Shown one piece after another: positions 1 through 10,600 of a stretch of 32,847 nt of DNA; the stretch's first letter is position 1; every line of letters starts with the position of its first letter. A program made the position numbers and the translations under genes. The DNA comes from a virus, in the IMG/VR virus record IMGVR_UViG_3300000116_000099, positions 1 to 32,847 of that record, one strand, 5' to 3'. Below the pieces are notes generated by a model. It was not told where the DNA came from. It saw nothing but the letters and a program-made list of their open reading frames with translations, and did no database searches.

Positions 1-126
1 CATGGAGTAGAAGATAAAAAAACTGTTACCTTTTTCTTGAAACACGTTGAGAGCACTAACACGATAAATATCAATGGAGAGCTTAAACGTAAGCAAGACG
101 CCGACAGAAGGCGAGCAAAAGGCTAA
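1..126 (+). CDS. C-terminal end of a small protein upstream of the tape measure gene (partial)
   Basis: The frame starting at base 1 is open for 41 codons and stops with TAA at 124-126, three bases before the tape measure start. The visible tail is strongly basic at its end (ELKRKQDADRRRAKG). In lambda-type tails the gene just before the tape measure encodes the tail assembly chaperone (G/GT) that coats the tape measure during assembly, so position suggests that role. The sequence itself shows no recognisable domain. The 5' part and any programmed frameshift site lie outside the window. Confidence 0.6.
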   Translation, partial: HGVEDKKTVTFFLKHVESTNTININGELKRKQDADRRRAKG

Positions 127-129
127 ATA

Positions 130-3100
130 ATGGCAGGTAAGAAAATACAAGCTGCTGAGATTATTATTAAAACCACCGATGGTGGTTCTTTTAAAGTCAC
201 AGGTAAAGAGGCAGAAAAGCTAACCAAGAAAATGGATAAACTTGGGGGAGCTTCCCAAAGCACCGATAGACGAATAAAAGGTGTAACTCAACAGTCCTCA
301 AACGCAACAAAAAACTTTAGTAAACAAGCACAAACCATGGAAGGTGGTATTGTTGCTGTTTATGCGACTATTGCTGCTCAGGTATTTGCTGTTTCAGCTG
401 CGTTCCAATTCTTAAAATCCTCGATGGAAACTCGAAACCTTATAGAAGGACAAAAAGCTTTCGGGGCAGTTACGGGCGTAGCTTACGCGGCCATGACTAA
501 ATCTATTCAGCAAGCTACAGACGGTATGCTAGCCTACAAAGAAGCTGCAAGTGCAGGCGCTATTGGTACAGCCGCAGGCTTAAATATCACTCAACTTGGA
601 GCGTTAGCCACAGTAGCAAAAAATGCTTCACTAGCTCTGGGAAGAGATTTAACAGATTCTTTTAACAGGCTTATTCGTGGTGTAACTAAAGCAGAACCAG
701 AACTACTAGACGAACTCGGTATTATTCTAAGATTAGAAAACGCAACTACAAAGTATGCCGTTTCTATCGGAAAAACTCGAGAACAACTTAATGCGTTTGA
801 AAGAACACAAGCTGTATTAAATGATGTTTTGGACCAAGGAGAGACAAAGTTCTCTGCTATACAAAAACTAATGGACCCAGACGCTTTTGCTCTTGGTCAG
901 TTAATGAAAGAACTTGACGACATTCTAATGTCCTTCCAAAAATTTATGGTCGAAGGACTACTCCCAATTATAAAATTCTTTAAAGATAACTCTACTGCGC
1001 TTGTTGCTGCTATGGGGTTATTTATCATGCCTATCATTAAATCAATGCTTCCTAAGTTAGACACTGCTTTTGAAAACTCTATGTTTAAAATGAGGTCAAA
1101 CTCGAAATTGGCAAAAAGCGCCATGCAGGATATGAAACTAGCTTTTGGAGATGTAAAAGCATCTTTTGATCCCTCCTCTTTTTCTACTAAGGACGAGAGT
1201 AGAGGTTATTTTGACGAGCTAGGGGCAGTAGATAAGGGAGAACAAGCTAATGGAGCTAGGTTAAATAAAAGACAGATAGCAGCATACAGACGACATTTAG
1301 CTAACAAAACTGGTCTTTATAAGAAAATGACCAAAGCCCAAAGAGCGGAATTTAGAAGACACCTTAATTTACAAGAAGCTTTACTAAAAGGTTCAACAGC
1401 TAAGCAACTATCTATAGAAAAAGCAGCCGCGCAAGTCTGGAAAGGTATATGGGCAGGTAAAACTGCTGTTGTAGCAGCAGCAACTGCAGCGTGGAAAGGC
1501 ATGTTAGCAGGAGCAGCTAACTTTGCAAATAAAGCATTCTCCGCCGCAGGTTGGCTTGGAATGGTAGCAATGATAGTCATGGGTATAAAAACCATGATAG
1601 ATAAGGTAAGAAACCTAGACGATCACTATCGAAGGACTCAAGAAAGAACAAAAGAACTAACTGAAGCTACAAAAGAGTTAAATGATGAATTGTACAGAAT
1701 GTTAGAAGTTCAAAATTCAGGAATGCTACTAGGAACTAAAAGCGGTACGGAAGCTACTGGTCAATTTATGACTAGTACAAATATTCCAGAGTTAATGAAA
1801 AATTATAATCAACAAATTGCGGAAGGTGCAAAGCCAAACGATGAGGTTATAGTAGGTTTTAGAAAAACAATGAAATCAGCCATGCTCCTTGCTCCTGGTC
1901 TTCATGAAGTAGGACTAGCTATGCAGAACGGACAAAGACTTACTACTGAGCAAACACAAGCAGCCGAAAGATTAACAAATACTTATATAAACGCAGGGCA
2001 GGCTGCTGCAAAACTAACTCAAAACCAAGAAGCTCTAAATAAAAGTTTAGATAAACAAATTAGAAAGTTTACTAAAGTTCCTTTCCAAGATTTATTACAA
2101 GCCTATGATTCAACTATTTCAGGTGGCTTAGATGCTTTGGGTATGTCAGAAGAGTATCAAACAGGAGCAAAAGCTCGTAATAATATAGCGGGCGTTGGTT
2201 CCTATCAGTCTAATCCTGATGGAACATTAAAAGGTATGGCGGGACAGTTTAATAAAGACAAAGACAAAAGAAAGCAACTTAGAATCGATACAAACGCTAG
2301 CATGGAAACTGCACTAGGGATAGGTAGCAAAGGTAAGAAAGATCTCTCAGGATATGACATGGCTGCAGGATATAATGCAGATGGCACTGTTAAAGCACTC
2401 AAGGATAGACTACAAGTACAAAAAGATCTAGTTGATGCAGGTTATACAGAAAGCGACATTTTTAGTACGGTGTACCAAGAACATATGGACGCGTACACCT
2501 TGGCAGAAAGCAAATTAAAGCTCATAGAGGATAGCAGAGACGCTGACACTGAGGCCTTTAAAGAACTCCGAGCTACACAAGAGACAGTAAGACAGCAACG
2601 AGTTGTAAGAGCCGCAATCCTTGAATTACAAAAAAATGGTGTACAGTATGAAAAAGACAAACTTAAAAATACTGTAGAAGTAACAAGACTACAAACACTT
2701 GGTACTAGTATTGCTAATCAAGACCTTATACTCGATGCGAAAAAAGTAGCTCTCCAAGATAAAGTTAATGCTTCTAAGATTAAGGAAGAGGAAGCGGGAG
2801 TAGCAGTAGTAGCTACACAGGAAAAACTAAAGGGCATTTTAAAAGAGAAAGGTCTGAAGATAGAAGATTTAAACAAACTAGATACCCAAGAGTTGATAAC
2901 AAAAGCGAAAGGATTAAAAATCTCTACTGTAGAATTAGAGAATGCTGTACAAGGTGTTGAGAATGCAGGTAAAGAAGTAACGATTTCAGAAAACCAGAAA
3001 ATACTAAAAGAACAACTATTAAATCTACAAATTGCAATGTTAATTAGCCAACAGGGTGTAACTAATGAACTAAGAGCGCAAGCTGCGTTACAAAGATCGA

Positions 3101-4203
3101 TGGCAACAAATGCAAAAACAATAGCAAGAGATCTAAAACTTAGTGGAGGTACCGGAGCAGGTAAAGCTGCTGCAAGAAATACAAAACTAACAGACATAGG
3201 ATTGAGAAAAACACAAAATACAAATACAGCTACTGCTTATGAAACTCAACGTGGAGACTTAGAAGCATCCAGTGACTTTGGTGAAAAAGGAGCAGTAGAT
3301 GCAGATGGTTTAATTATTGCTACTAAGAACAAATTCCAAGAGCAGTACAATACACTACTACAAAAAGAAATTACTTTAAAACAACAAAATAAATTATTAT
3401 CAATTGATGAAGCAAATTTAACTTCAGAAAGTAAGGGTGAGTTTATACTAGCTGGTCTGAAACTTGAAGAACAAAAAACAAAACACCTAAGGGAACAAGT
3501 TTACAGTTTAAATCCTGCAGTTCAACTATATAATCAAACAGTAAATGCATTATTAGCTGATGGTGTGGAGTATAATCAGATAGACCACCAAGCAATTAAA
3601 GATAAAGTAACGGCGACTAAAAGCCTTCAAATAGAAACTGAACTCATGCAAGGAATTCAAGATACACTTTCTAATGGCTTTGTATCTATGTTCCAAACAA
3701 TGGTAGACGGAACAAAATCATTTAAAGATGGGATGAAAGATTTAGCAAAATCTGTACTTTCAGACTTAGCGGCTATGTTTGCAAAAGCAGCAGCACTAAA
3801 GATAATGCTTGCTATGTTCCCGGGCATGGGAAATATGCTTGAAGGCATGAGCTCAATACCAGGCATGAATAGGTATGGGGGAGAAGCAACTAAGTTTAGA
3901 ACTGGCGGTGTCGCAGATGGTCCTGGTTCAGGTTATCTCGCAGAGTTACACGGCAGAGAAGCTGTAGTACCATTAGGAAATGATAGAAGTATTCCTGTTG
4001 AGATGCGGGGCGGTGGAGGCGGTGGAAACACAGTTAATGTCTCTATTAGTATGAATGGTCAAGGACAAGGATCTTCACAAGTATCAGGCGACGGTATGCA
4101 AGGATTAGGAAGAAGCATTGGAAATATGGTACAACAACATTTACAACAAGAAATGAGACCTGGTGGATTATTAAATCAACAAGGCACGAAAGGTAGAGCA
4201 TAA
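130..4203 (+). CDS. Tail tape measure protein
   Basis: This 1357-residue protein should set tail length and be ejected with the DNA. Features seen: a hydrophobic Ala-rich segment at about 72-96; the tape-measure signature around LGRDLTDSFNRLIRG (170-184) followed by KAEPELLDELGIIL (187-200); hydrophobic segments near 288-305 and 475-491 that could insert in the membrane; a long Lys/Glu/Gln-rich, helical, probably coiled-coil stretch at about 790-1180; and the C-terminal motif GSGYLAELHGREAVVPLG (1266-1283), typical of lambda-like and TP901-like tape measures. By the usual rule of about 0.15 nm per residue the tail would be about 200 nm long (inference). The ATG at 130 follows the upstream stop by 3 nt. 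The TAA overlaps the next ATG by one base. Family assignment is firm; length determination is inferred from the family. Confidence 0.96.
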   Translation: MAGKKIQAAEIIIKTTDGGSFKVTGKEAEKLTKKMDKLGGASQSTDRRIKGVTQQSSNATKNFSKQAQTMEGGIVAVYATIAAQVFAVSAAFQFLKSSMETRNLIEGQKAFGAVTGVAYAAMTKSIQQATDGMLAYKEAASAGAIGTAAGLNITQLGALATVAKNASLALGRDLTDSFNRLIRGVTKAEPELLDELGIILRLENATTKYAVSIGKTREQLNAFERTQAVLNDVLDQGETKFSAIQKLMDPDAFALGQLMKELDDILMSFQKFMVEGLLPIIKFFKDNSTALVAAMGLFIMPIIKSMLPKLDTAFENSMFKMRSNSKLAKSAMQDMKLAFGDVKASFDPSSFSTKDESRGYFDELGAVDKGEQANGARLNKRQIAAYRRHLANKTGLYKKMTKAQRAEFRRHLNLQEALLKGSTAKQLSIEKAAAQVWKGIWAGKTAVVAAATAAWKGMLAGAANFANKAFSAAGWLGMVAMIVMGIKTMIDKVRNLDDHYRRTQERTKELTEATKELNDELYRMLEVQNSGMLLGTKSGTEATGQFMTSTNIPELMKNYNQQIAEGAKPNDEVIVGFRKTMKSAMLLAPGLHEVGLAMQNGQRLTTEQTQAAERLTNTYINAGQAAAKLTQNQEALNKSLDKQIRKFTKVPFQDLLQAYDSTISGGLDALGMSEEYQTGAKARNNIAGVGSYQSNPDGTLKGMAGQFNKDKDKRKQLRIDTNASMETALGIGSKGKKDLSGYDMAAGYNADGTVKALKDRLQVQKDLVDAGYTESDIFSTVYQEHMDAYTLAESKLKLIEDSRDADTEAFKELRATQETVRQQRVVRAAILELQKNGVQYEKDKLKNTVEVTRLQTLGTSIANQDLILDAKKVALQDKVNASKIKEEEAGVAVVATQEKLKGILKEKGLKIEDLNKLDTQELITKAKGLKISTVELENAVQGVENAGKEVTISENQKILKEQLLNLQIAMLISQQGVTNELRAQAALQRSMATNAKTIARDLKLSGGTGAGKAAARNTKLTDIGLRKTQNTNTATAYETQRGDLEASSDFGEKGAVDADGLIIATKNKFQEQYNTLLQKEITLKQQNKLLSIDEANLTSESKGEFILAGLKLEEQKTKHLREQVYSLNPAVQLYNQTVNALLADGVEYNQIDHQAIKDKVTATKSLQIETELMQGIQDTLSNGFVSMFQTMVDGTKSFKDGMKDLAKSVLSDLAAMFAKAAALKIMLAMFPGMGNMLEGMSSIPGMNRYGGEATKFRTGGVADGPGSGYLAELHGREAVVPLGNDRSIPVEMRGGGGGGNTVNVSISMNGQGQGSSQVSGDGMQGLGRSIGNMVQQHLQQEMRPGGLLNQQGTKGRA

Positions 4204-4586
4204 TGGCAATAGGATTACACCCCAAAACAGGAAACATACCAGGGTTTAGTGCCCCTGTAATTTATGATAGAGGTATCTCAGATACTCCTAAACCTCGGGT
4301 ACTTAAAGCACAGTTTGGAGATGGGTATGAGATGAGAGTGCGAGATGGAATAAATAGCACTCCAAGAACTTTTGCCCTTACATTTAATAACAGGACTAAA
4401 GCAGATATTGATAATATATACGATTTCTTAGATGGGTTAGCAGCAGTAGACACTTGTAAACTAACTATCCCTTATGACGGAGGAGAGTCCACAGTAGTAA
4501 TAGTAATCGAGCAGTGGGCAAGAACTTTAGCGTACGACGAGTATTACACATTAACTTGTTCTGCAAGAGAGGTCTTTGAAGCATGA
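4203..4586 (+). CDS. M: Minor tail protein, lambda gpM family
   Basis: This 127-residue protein of the phage minor tail family joins the tail tip to the tube end in lambda-like phages. Diagnostic features are the N-terminal AQFGDGYEMRVRDGIN (residues 37-52) and the following PRTFALTFNNRTK, a pattern shared by lambda gpM and its relatives. It also matches the family in size (lambda gpM is about 110 residues) and in position directly after the tape measure gene. Its ATG overlaps the tape measure stop by one base (TAATGG), and its own stop overlaps the next start in ATGA, so translation is probably coupled across all three genes. No oddities seen. Confidence 0.93.
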   Translation: MAIGLHPKTGNIPGFSAPVIYDRGISDTPKPRVLKAQFGDGYEMRVRDGINSTPRTFALTFNNRTKADIDNIYDFLDGLAAVDTCKLTIPYDGGESTVVIVIEQWARTLAYDEYYTLTCSAREVFEA

Positions 4587-6103
4587 GTCAACCTATAGTA
4601 GGCACACTACCAGCAGACTTACAAGCACAATCTCAGTCCAGTGGTTTAATTACTGTGTTTGAAATTGAAGTGCCTAACAGTGATATAGGCGGAGCCGGCC
4701 AAGACAAGCTTTATTTTCACGATGGAGTAACTACAGATCTTGCAACCGATCAGGGGAATATCAAGTGGTACACGCTACTAGATGATAACAATTTTGGGTC
4801 AACTAGTACTTCCCACTACGGAGAGCAACTTTATACTCCATTTCCATTAGAGTCGGAAGGATGGGAAGTTAGAGGGACAGGCAGTTTACCAAGACCTTCA
4901 GTTAGGTTTGCAAATATAAATCAGTATTGGAGTGCTCACTTAAGTAATTATGACGACTTAGTAGGAGCAAAAGTTATTCGTAGAAGAACCTTAGAAAAAT
5001 ATCTAATTGGTGGAACTGCCGCAGCAAATCCACCTGTTGAATTTAACCGAGATGTGTACTATATAGAAAGAAAAACTACAGAAACTGCCACTATGGTAGA
5101 ATTTGAACTTGCAAGTGCATTTGACGTACAAGGAATTCAACTACCCAGAAGAGCGGTTATAGCTGCTCGCTGTCCTTGGAAATACAAAGACCCAGAGCAA
5201 GGCGGGTGCGACTGGCCAGTAGATAGTAGACCAAGTGACATACCAGGGCATATTGCTACTGTTCCTTTATATTTTGATAAAGACGATAATCGAATTAGTA
5301 CTCATCCTACTTGGGGCCTCCAAGATGTTTCTAGTAACAGAACTACTAATCTATACGCGGCTACAAGTTACTCTGTAGGAAACTATGTAGAGTACCACAG
5401 ACCTATAGGAGGCCTAATAGCAGCGAGTCAGGTTACTTCAGGAGCAAATGTAACTTTCACTGTAGGAAGTAATCACGAGATAGATACTGGCGATTTTATT
5501 ATTGCAAAAGGGTTTACGGATGAAGATGCAAACTTCAAATCTGTGCCTCTTTATGTGAGTAACGCATTAGCAACTACTATTACTGTTCAAAGTCCAAGTA
5601 AAACTATAACATCATCATCAGGGTACTTGCAACTTACTAGAGTGACTTTATACAAATGTATAACAGCTCATAGTATTGCAACTGGAGACGACGCAGACGA
5701 AATTATAAAACCTACTAATATAAGTTACTGGGAATTTGGAGATGTATGTGGCAAGAGACTAACTTCTTGTGCAAAGCGATACGGGCATGAACCTGCGGGA
5801 ACAAGCGGTGTAACAAGTATTACTGTAGATAAAGGAAATGGAGTAGCAGGTGGTGGAAGCGGATATACAAGTGCCCCTACTGTAATCGTTGCTGGAAGTG
5901 CAACAGCAACCGCAACTATTAACAATGGAAAAGTTCAGTCTATAGCAGTTGATTCACCAGGATCCGGATACAGCACAGCACCTTCAGTTACCTTTTCTGG
6001 TGGCGGAGGGTCTGGAGCAACAGCAACAGCACATATTAACGTAAGAGGTACAAGAAATGTATCTCTACCATTTGGAGGGTTCCCAGGAGCCGCATTAGGA
6101 TAA
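4583..6103 (+). CDS. L: Tail-tip Fe-S protein, lambda gpL family, enlarged by inserted domains
   Basis: This 506-residue protein belongs to the gpL family, whose lambda member (232 residues) carries a [4Fe-4S] cluster and joins the tip complex. Four cysteines in family-like spacing are present: C197 and C209 (RCPWKYKDPEQGGC), then C389 and C396 (CGKRLTSCAKRYG). The family ending LPFGGFPG is at the C-terminus. The extra length comes from two insertions. One, at about 215-385 between the cysteine pairs, holds a beta-rich segment with a HEIDTGD motif inside what resembles a small carbohydrate-binding fold (YSVGNYVEY, then YKCITAH and a Trp). The other, at 425-494, is a tandem GSGY repeat placed before the conserved C-terminal end. 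The start is set by the ATGA overlap with M. Cluster binding is inferred from the conserved cysteines. Confidence 0.93.
   Translation: MSQPIVGTLPADLQAQSQSSGLITVFEIEVPNSDIGGAGQDKLYFHDGVTTDLATDQGNIKWYTLLDDNNFGSTSTSHYGEQLYTPFPLESEGWEVRGTGSLPRPSVRFANINQYWSAHLSNYDDLVGAKVIRRRTLEKYLIGGTAAANPPVEFNRDVYYIERKTTETATMVEFELASAFDVQGIQLPRRAVIAARCPWKYKDPEQGGCDWPVDSRPSDIPGHIATVPLYFDKDDNRISTHPTWGLQDVSSNRTTNLYAATSYSVGNYVEYHRPIGGLIAASQVTSGANVTFTVGSNHEIDTGDFIIAKGFTDEDANFKSVPLYVSNALATTITVQSPSKTITSSSGYLQLTRVTLYKCITAHSIATGDDADEIIKPTNISYWEFGDVCGKRLTSCAKRYGHEPAGTSGVTSITVDKGNGVAGGGSGYTSAPTVIVAGSATATATINNGKVQSIAVDSPGSGYSTAPSVTFSGGGGSGATATAHINVRGTRNVSLPFGGFPGAALG
5855..6040 (+). repeat. Tandem GSGY-type 35-residue repeat inside L
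   Basis: Two copies of a Gly-rich beta motif run head to tail: GSGYTSAPTVIV starting at residue 425 and GSGYSTAPSVTFSGG starting at residue 460. Each is followed by a short ATATA-type segment. They lie between the second cysteine pair and the conserved C-terminal PFGGFPG, so they are an insertion in the L fold, perhaps a surface-exposed beta decoration. Confidence 0.8.
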
Positions 6104-6807
6104 TGATTGAACCAGTACTAGAAGATATTAAACAATACGTTTATGAACGCGAGCATATAGAAGCTTGTGGCTTATTAAGCTTAGAACGAGGAAGAATAAA
6201 ATGGAATCCTTGCTTTAATAAAGCAGAAAATCCAAAGAACGATTTTATTATCGATCCTTTAGATTATAAAGCAGTAGCAGATAAGGGAGATGTAGTAGGT
6301 GTAGTACATAGTCACCCAGGATGCTCTCCAACTCCAAGTGAGTTAGACCGAGCTGCGTGTAATAAATTAGGAATTCCGTGGTATATTTTTGGAGAAAATG
6401 ATGAATGGATAAAATTGGAACCAAGCGAAAATACTTATGATTTGCTGGGGAGACCATTCGTTTATGGCATCTATGATTGTTTCACTATCATAAAAGATCA
6501 TTTCGAGACAAAAGATATAAATATATACCCATACTCATACGAGTGGGAATTTTGGGAAAAGGGCAAAAATCTTTATTTGGACAACTTTCAAAGTGAAGGG
6601 TTTATAGAAGTAACAGATGGTAGCCTACAGCCAAATGACCTCATTTTAATGGCTCTAAACAGTGACATTACTAATCATGCGGGAGTATATGTAGGAAAAG
6701 GAAAAATGCTTCATCATGCACCTAACAGGTTATCGTGCAGGGACAACTACGCGGGAATATGGAAACAGATTACCAGAATGGTAGTAAGACATCAGAGTAT
6801 GCAATGA
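6103..6807 (+). CDS. K: Tail assembly protein K: JAB/MPN metalloprotease plus NlpC/P60 peptidase
   Basis: This 234-residue protein has the two-domain build of lambda gpK. The N-terminal JAB/Mov34 domain has a complete JAMM zinc motif: VVHSHPG with H69 and H71, then S79 and D82 (SELD), and a likely catalytic acid in the EACGLLSL segment near residue 21. The C-terminal NlpC/P60 domain (about 115-230) has the nucleophile C126 in YGIYDCF and the general base H192 in NHAGVYVG, with a further HHAP at 204-207. The family is thought to process tail-tip components and/or cut peptidoglycan at DNA entry. The ATG overlaps the L stop by one base (TAATGA). All catalytic residues expected for both domains are visible, so both activities are probably intact. 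Confidence 0.95.
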   Translation: MIEPVLEDIKQYVYEREHIEACGLLSLERGRIKWNPCFNKAENPKNDFIIDPLDYKAVADKGDVVGVVHSHPGCSPTPSELDRAACNKLGIPWYIFGENDEWIKLEPSENTYDLLGRPFVYGIYDCFTIIKDHFETKDINIYPYSYEWEFWEKGKNLYLDNFQSEGFIEVTDGSLQPNDLILMALNSDITNHAGVYVGKGKMLHHAPNRLSCRDNYAGIWKQITRMVVRHQSMQ

Positions 6808-7679
6808 GAAAAATTTATTTAGAAGGACAACTAGGGAAGAAGTTTGGAGAGGAATGGTCTCTAGACGTTTCTTCGCCTGCAGAAGCGTTACAAGCAATCA
6901 TGGCACAGCGTCCTGGTATGCGTCAATTTATTACTTCATCCGAAGGAATACAAGGTTACGAAGTACTAGTAGATAATAAAAGTATTGATATGCTGGAAGA
7001 GCTAGTAATACAAGACCCAAGCATGAAACAGTCCTATACTTTTGTACCAGTAATTGGTGGCTCAAAGAGTGCAGGACTTATGATGGTACTCGGAGTAGCT
7101 TTAATAGCTGCAACAGGTGGTATGGCAGCTTTCGGTGTTACTGGTTTTATGGGAGCTGGTGGTGCAGTAGGAGCAGCAGGTAGTGTTTCTACCCTAACAG
7201 GTTCTGCTCTTGCAGCAGCTCAAGCAGCGGGAACAGTTAGTGCAGGTGTGGCAGGTGTAGCAACAGTTACAGCGTCAGGAGCAGTAGCAGGAACACTCGC
7301 AGGTATGGGTAGTGCTGCAGCATTGGCTACTCAAGGACTTGGGTATTTAGGTACAGCACTTCTGTTAGGCGGAGCTTCAATGATGCTTGCCCCAGATGTA
7401 CCAGACGGAACTTCAGCAGAAAAAGCAGAAAACTACTTGTTCAATGGACCAGTCAATACAGTCAAACAAGGATCAGCAATTCCTCTCGTATACGGAAGGG
7501 CCATTGTCGGATCTAGTACAATCTCAGCATCAGTTTTTACAAACACATCGAGACAAAAATTAACAGCAGGAAGAAAGATGGTAGGAATACCCAACTTCAG
7601 AACTGACGGAAGCCAATCAGGATTAACAGCTACTACTACTAGTTACAGTAATCAGTTTGACTTAAATATAAGATTTTAA
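6804..7679 (+). CDS. I: Tail assembly protein I, lambda gpI family
   Basis: The start chosen is the ATG at 6804, which overlaps the K stop in ATGA and gives 291 residues. The frame is open further upstream to an ATG at 6735, but that would lie deep inside K and adds a segment unlike the family. The N-terminus (MRKIYLEGQLGKKFG) begins a ubiquitin-like domain as in gpI. A long Gly/Ala-rich hydrophobic stretch follows at about 90-200, then the family signature QGSAIPLVYGR (222-232) with VGSSTISAS close behind. Lambda gpI is about 223 residues. The protein takes part in building the tip around J. The hydrophobic middle could interact with the membrane during DNA entry, which is inference. J follows after three bases. 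Confidence 0.93.
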   Translation: MRKIYLEGQLGKKFGEEWSLDVSSPAEALQAIMAQRPGMRQFITSSEGIQGYEVLVDNKSIDMLEELVIQDPSMKQSYTFVPVIGGSKSAGLMMVLGVALIAATGGMAAFGVTGFMGAGGAVGAAGSVSTLTGSALAAAQAAGTVSAGVAGVATVTASGAVAGTLAGMGSAAALATQGLGYLGTALLLGGASMMLAPDVPDGTSAEKAENYLFNGPVNTVKQGSAIPLVYGRAIVGSSTISASVFTNTSRQKLTAGRKMVGIPNFRTDGSQSGLTATTTSYSNQFDLNIRF

Positions 7680-7682
7680 ATT

Positions 7683-10600
7683 ATGAAGAAGAATCAGCAC
7701 TTAATATCAATACGAGGAGCCAAAGGAAAAGGCGGCGGTGGAAGCACTTTTGAAGCAGATGATAACATGTTTGCAAGACAGAGTGCAGCTTTTATTGATG
7801 CCCTGTGCGAAGGCCCAATTAAAGGATTAGTTTATGGAGACGCTTCAATTCTAATTGATGAAGTACGTCTTAGAAACGTAGATCAGTCCACAGGTCGTAT
7901 AAGTCAAAAAGCTAACTTTAATAATTTTACTGTAATTACAAAAAACGGAGATGCAACACAAGTAGTGGATGCAGACTTCTTCGCAGAGTACCCTAGTGCA
8001 GCTACAACGAAGGATATAGGTAGCGCAGAACTACTAGAAAACGAACCGCAATATTTTACTATATCAAGTGGTACTTTTGAAAAAAGAGAAACAGATTATA
8101 TAAAAATTACTGTATCTACTACAGGTATGTCTGCTATTACAAAAACAGGGGATAATAAGGGGGACATAAATACTACAGCTGTTTATTTCCATATTGATTT
8201 CCAGTGGGTAGATAATGGAGGAACACATCACACAAGACAAATGTTTGATACTGGTTTTGAGGGAAAAGTTAGCGGTAAGTACGCACATACATTTGGTTTT
8301 AATATTGAGACAATTAAAGACACTTCTACTATTAACGATTGGTCAATAAAAGTAACAAAGTTAGCAGCTAGTCCACAAAGCTCAGATAGTAAAGAAGTTC
8401 AAAATGCTATTTATGTAGATAGTATTGAAGCTGCGATTGCTGATAAGCTTGAGTACCCCTATACTGCTTATGTAGGTGGAGTTATAGATGCAGAAGCATT
8501 TAATAGTATTCCTGCAAGAGGGTATGAAATTGATGGTAAGTTAATAAGTATTCCAACTAATATGTACCCATGTGATTACAATGGACGTAAACTTACTCTA
8601 TCCTCAGCTTCAGGATTTAATATTGGTGACGTAATTAGTCAAACACTAACTATAAGTAGCCTTACGGCAGCAGGTACTGATGCGGAAGGGTACACAGCTA
8701 CTGCAACTGTTCCTGCTCATGGAGTAGCAACTGGAGAAACTTTTAAAGCAACTATAGCAACTACTTCAGCTACAGATCAAGAACACTGGGAGGGAGAGTT
8801 TGTCTGCGTAGCAGCTTCTAGTACTACGTTCACTTACACACTAAATAAGCCTTTCGACGCAGCTACAGGAGCATATAAAACTCTTGCTGGAGGAACTACC
8901 TGTGGAGGTACAAAAACCGCAGTTATGTTTGCTGGAGGTTTAGTTGACAAAATTGCAGGTAACACACTTTATCTTAGAAATGTTTCGGGATCGACAAGTG
9001 CAGTTACTGGTACTATTTCAAATGGTACTACTACTGGAACTGTAACTAGTGCCTCACAAGTATTTATACCTGCTAACTATAGAAGAATTAAAGCTGATGA
9101 AAAACCTGGCACAGCCGAACAAGATTGGGATGGCACTTACTATTCATCCTGGTGTAACAATCCAGCATGGGTATATCACGACCTTATAGTAAATAAGATA
9201 TACGGACTCGGAAACTATGTAGATTCTACGCAAATAAACAAATGGGAACTATTCCAAATTGGCAGATATTGTGACGAACTTGTACCTGCCGGTGTAGCAG
9301 CAGCAGATTTACTAAGTATACATTGCACAGCAGATACCAACTATACCCCAGGCGGCGCAAGTGGAGAACATGAACCTAGATTTAGTGCAAACCTAGTAAT
9401 TGGTGGAAAACAAGAAGCTTATAAAGTACTTAACGATGTTTCTAGTATATTTAGAGGAATGGCATATTGGCTAAATGGAGAAGCCTTTGTAGTACAAGAC
9501 TCTGAGAAAGATCCTGTATATCAGTTTACAAATGCTAATGTAATAAACGGAGAGTTTAAGTACGAAGGAACAGCAAACAAAACAAGAACAAATTCTATTA
9601 TGGTTAATTGGAATAATCCCCAAGACTATTATAGAAGCAGAACAGAAATTGTAGAGCTAGAAGAAAGCCTACAGAAAGATAACGAATGGGTCAAGCCAGA
9701 AGCAACTACAGCGTTTGGCTGTACTTCAAGAGGCCAAGCAAGAAGGCTGGGTAAATGGAAGCTCCTTACTAATAATTGGAACACTAATACTGTAACGTTT
9801 GAAACTTCTTTGAACGCAGCATTTTTACGCCCCGGTGATATTGTACAGGTTATTGACCAACATAAGGAAGGCAAATCATGGGGTGGAAGAATATCTTCTA
9901 GCTCTAGTACTTCAGCAATCAATATAGATAGGAAGCCTTCAGGTTTTGGAAATACAAGTGTCGAATCAGGCTATGCTGTTGGTGATTATAGGCTCACATT
10001 AAGTTATGTAGGGTACAAAGCAATTCTAGCACAAGATACTGCTACTATCGGAAGCACAGCGTATGTACGAGGAGACCACTTAACAAGTATTACTACTGAA
10101 GAAGCTGCTCTTACTTTACAGGACGATACTAATAATTTAGTATTTGTACAATGGACTCCATTTACCTTTACAGAAACGAAGACAGTCTCAGCAGTATCAA
10201 ATAGTGGAAAAACTTTATCAGTAGCTTCTGCTTTTAACACCGCTCCTGATCAAGATCAAGTATGGATATTATCAAGAGCAGCTTTAGCAACAGGAAAAAC
10301 TAAACAAGAAGCCAAGCTCTTTAGAATGATGGCTATGGTAGAAAAAGATAAGAATCTTTATGAAATCACAGCACTCGAATACAACGCATCTAAATTTGAT
10401 GCAGTTGATAAAAATGAAGCACTCACACAAGACAGACAGATATACTTACCTGATAGTTTCAAAGAGGTTCCTGCTGTAACAAATTTAGACGTAGAACCAA
10501 GAATTAGAAAGGCCGGTAGTGGAGGCACTATAAATTCATTAGTAGTAGACTGGGACCCAGCTACAAATGCTGATGGCACACTATACAATTCTGTTAGGCA

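Noticed and set aside
6735-6803. Earlier start for gene I at 6735
   Set aside because: It would add 23 residues overlapping the NlpC/P60 domain of K. The ATGA overlap at 6804 and the family N-terminus MRKIYLEG fit better.
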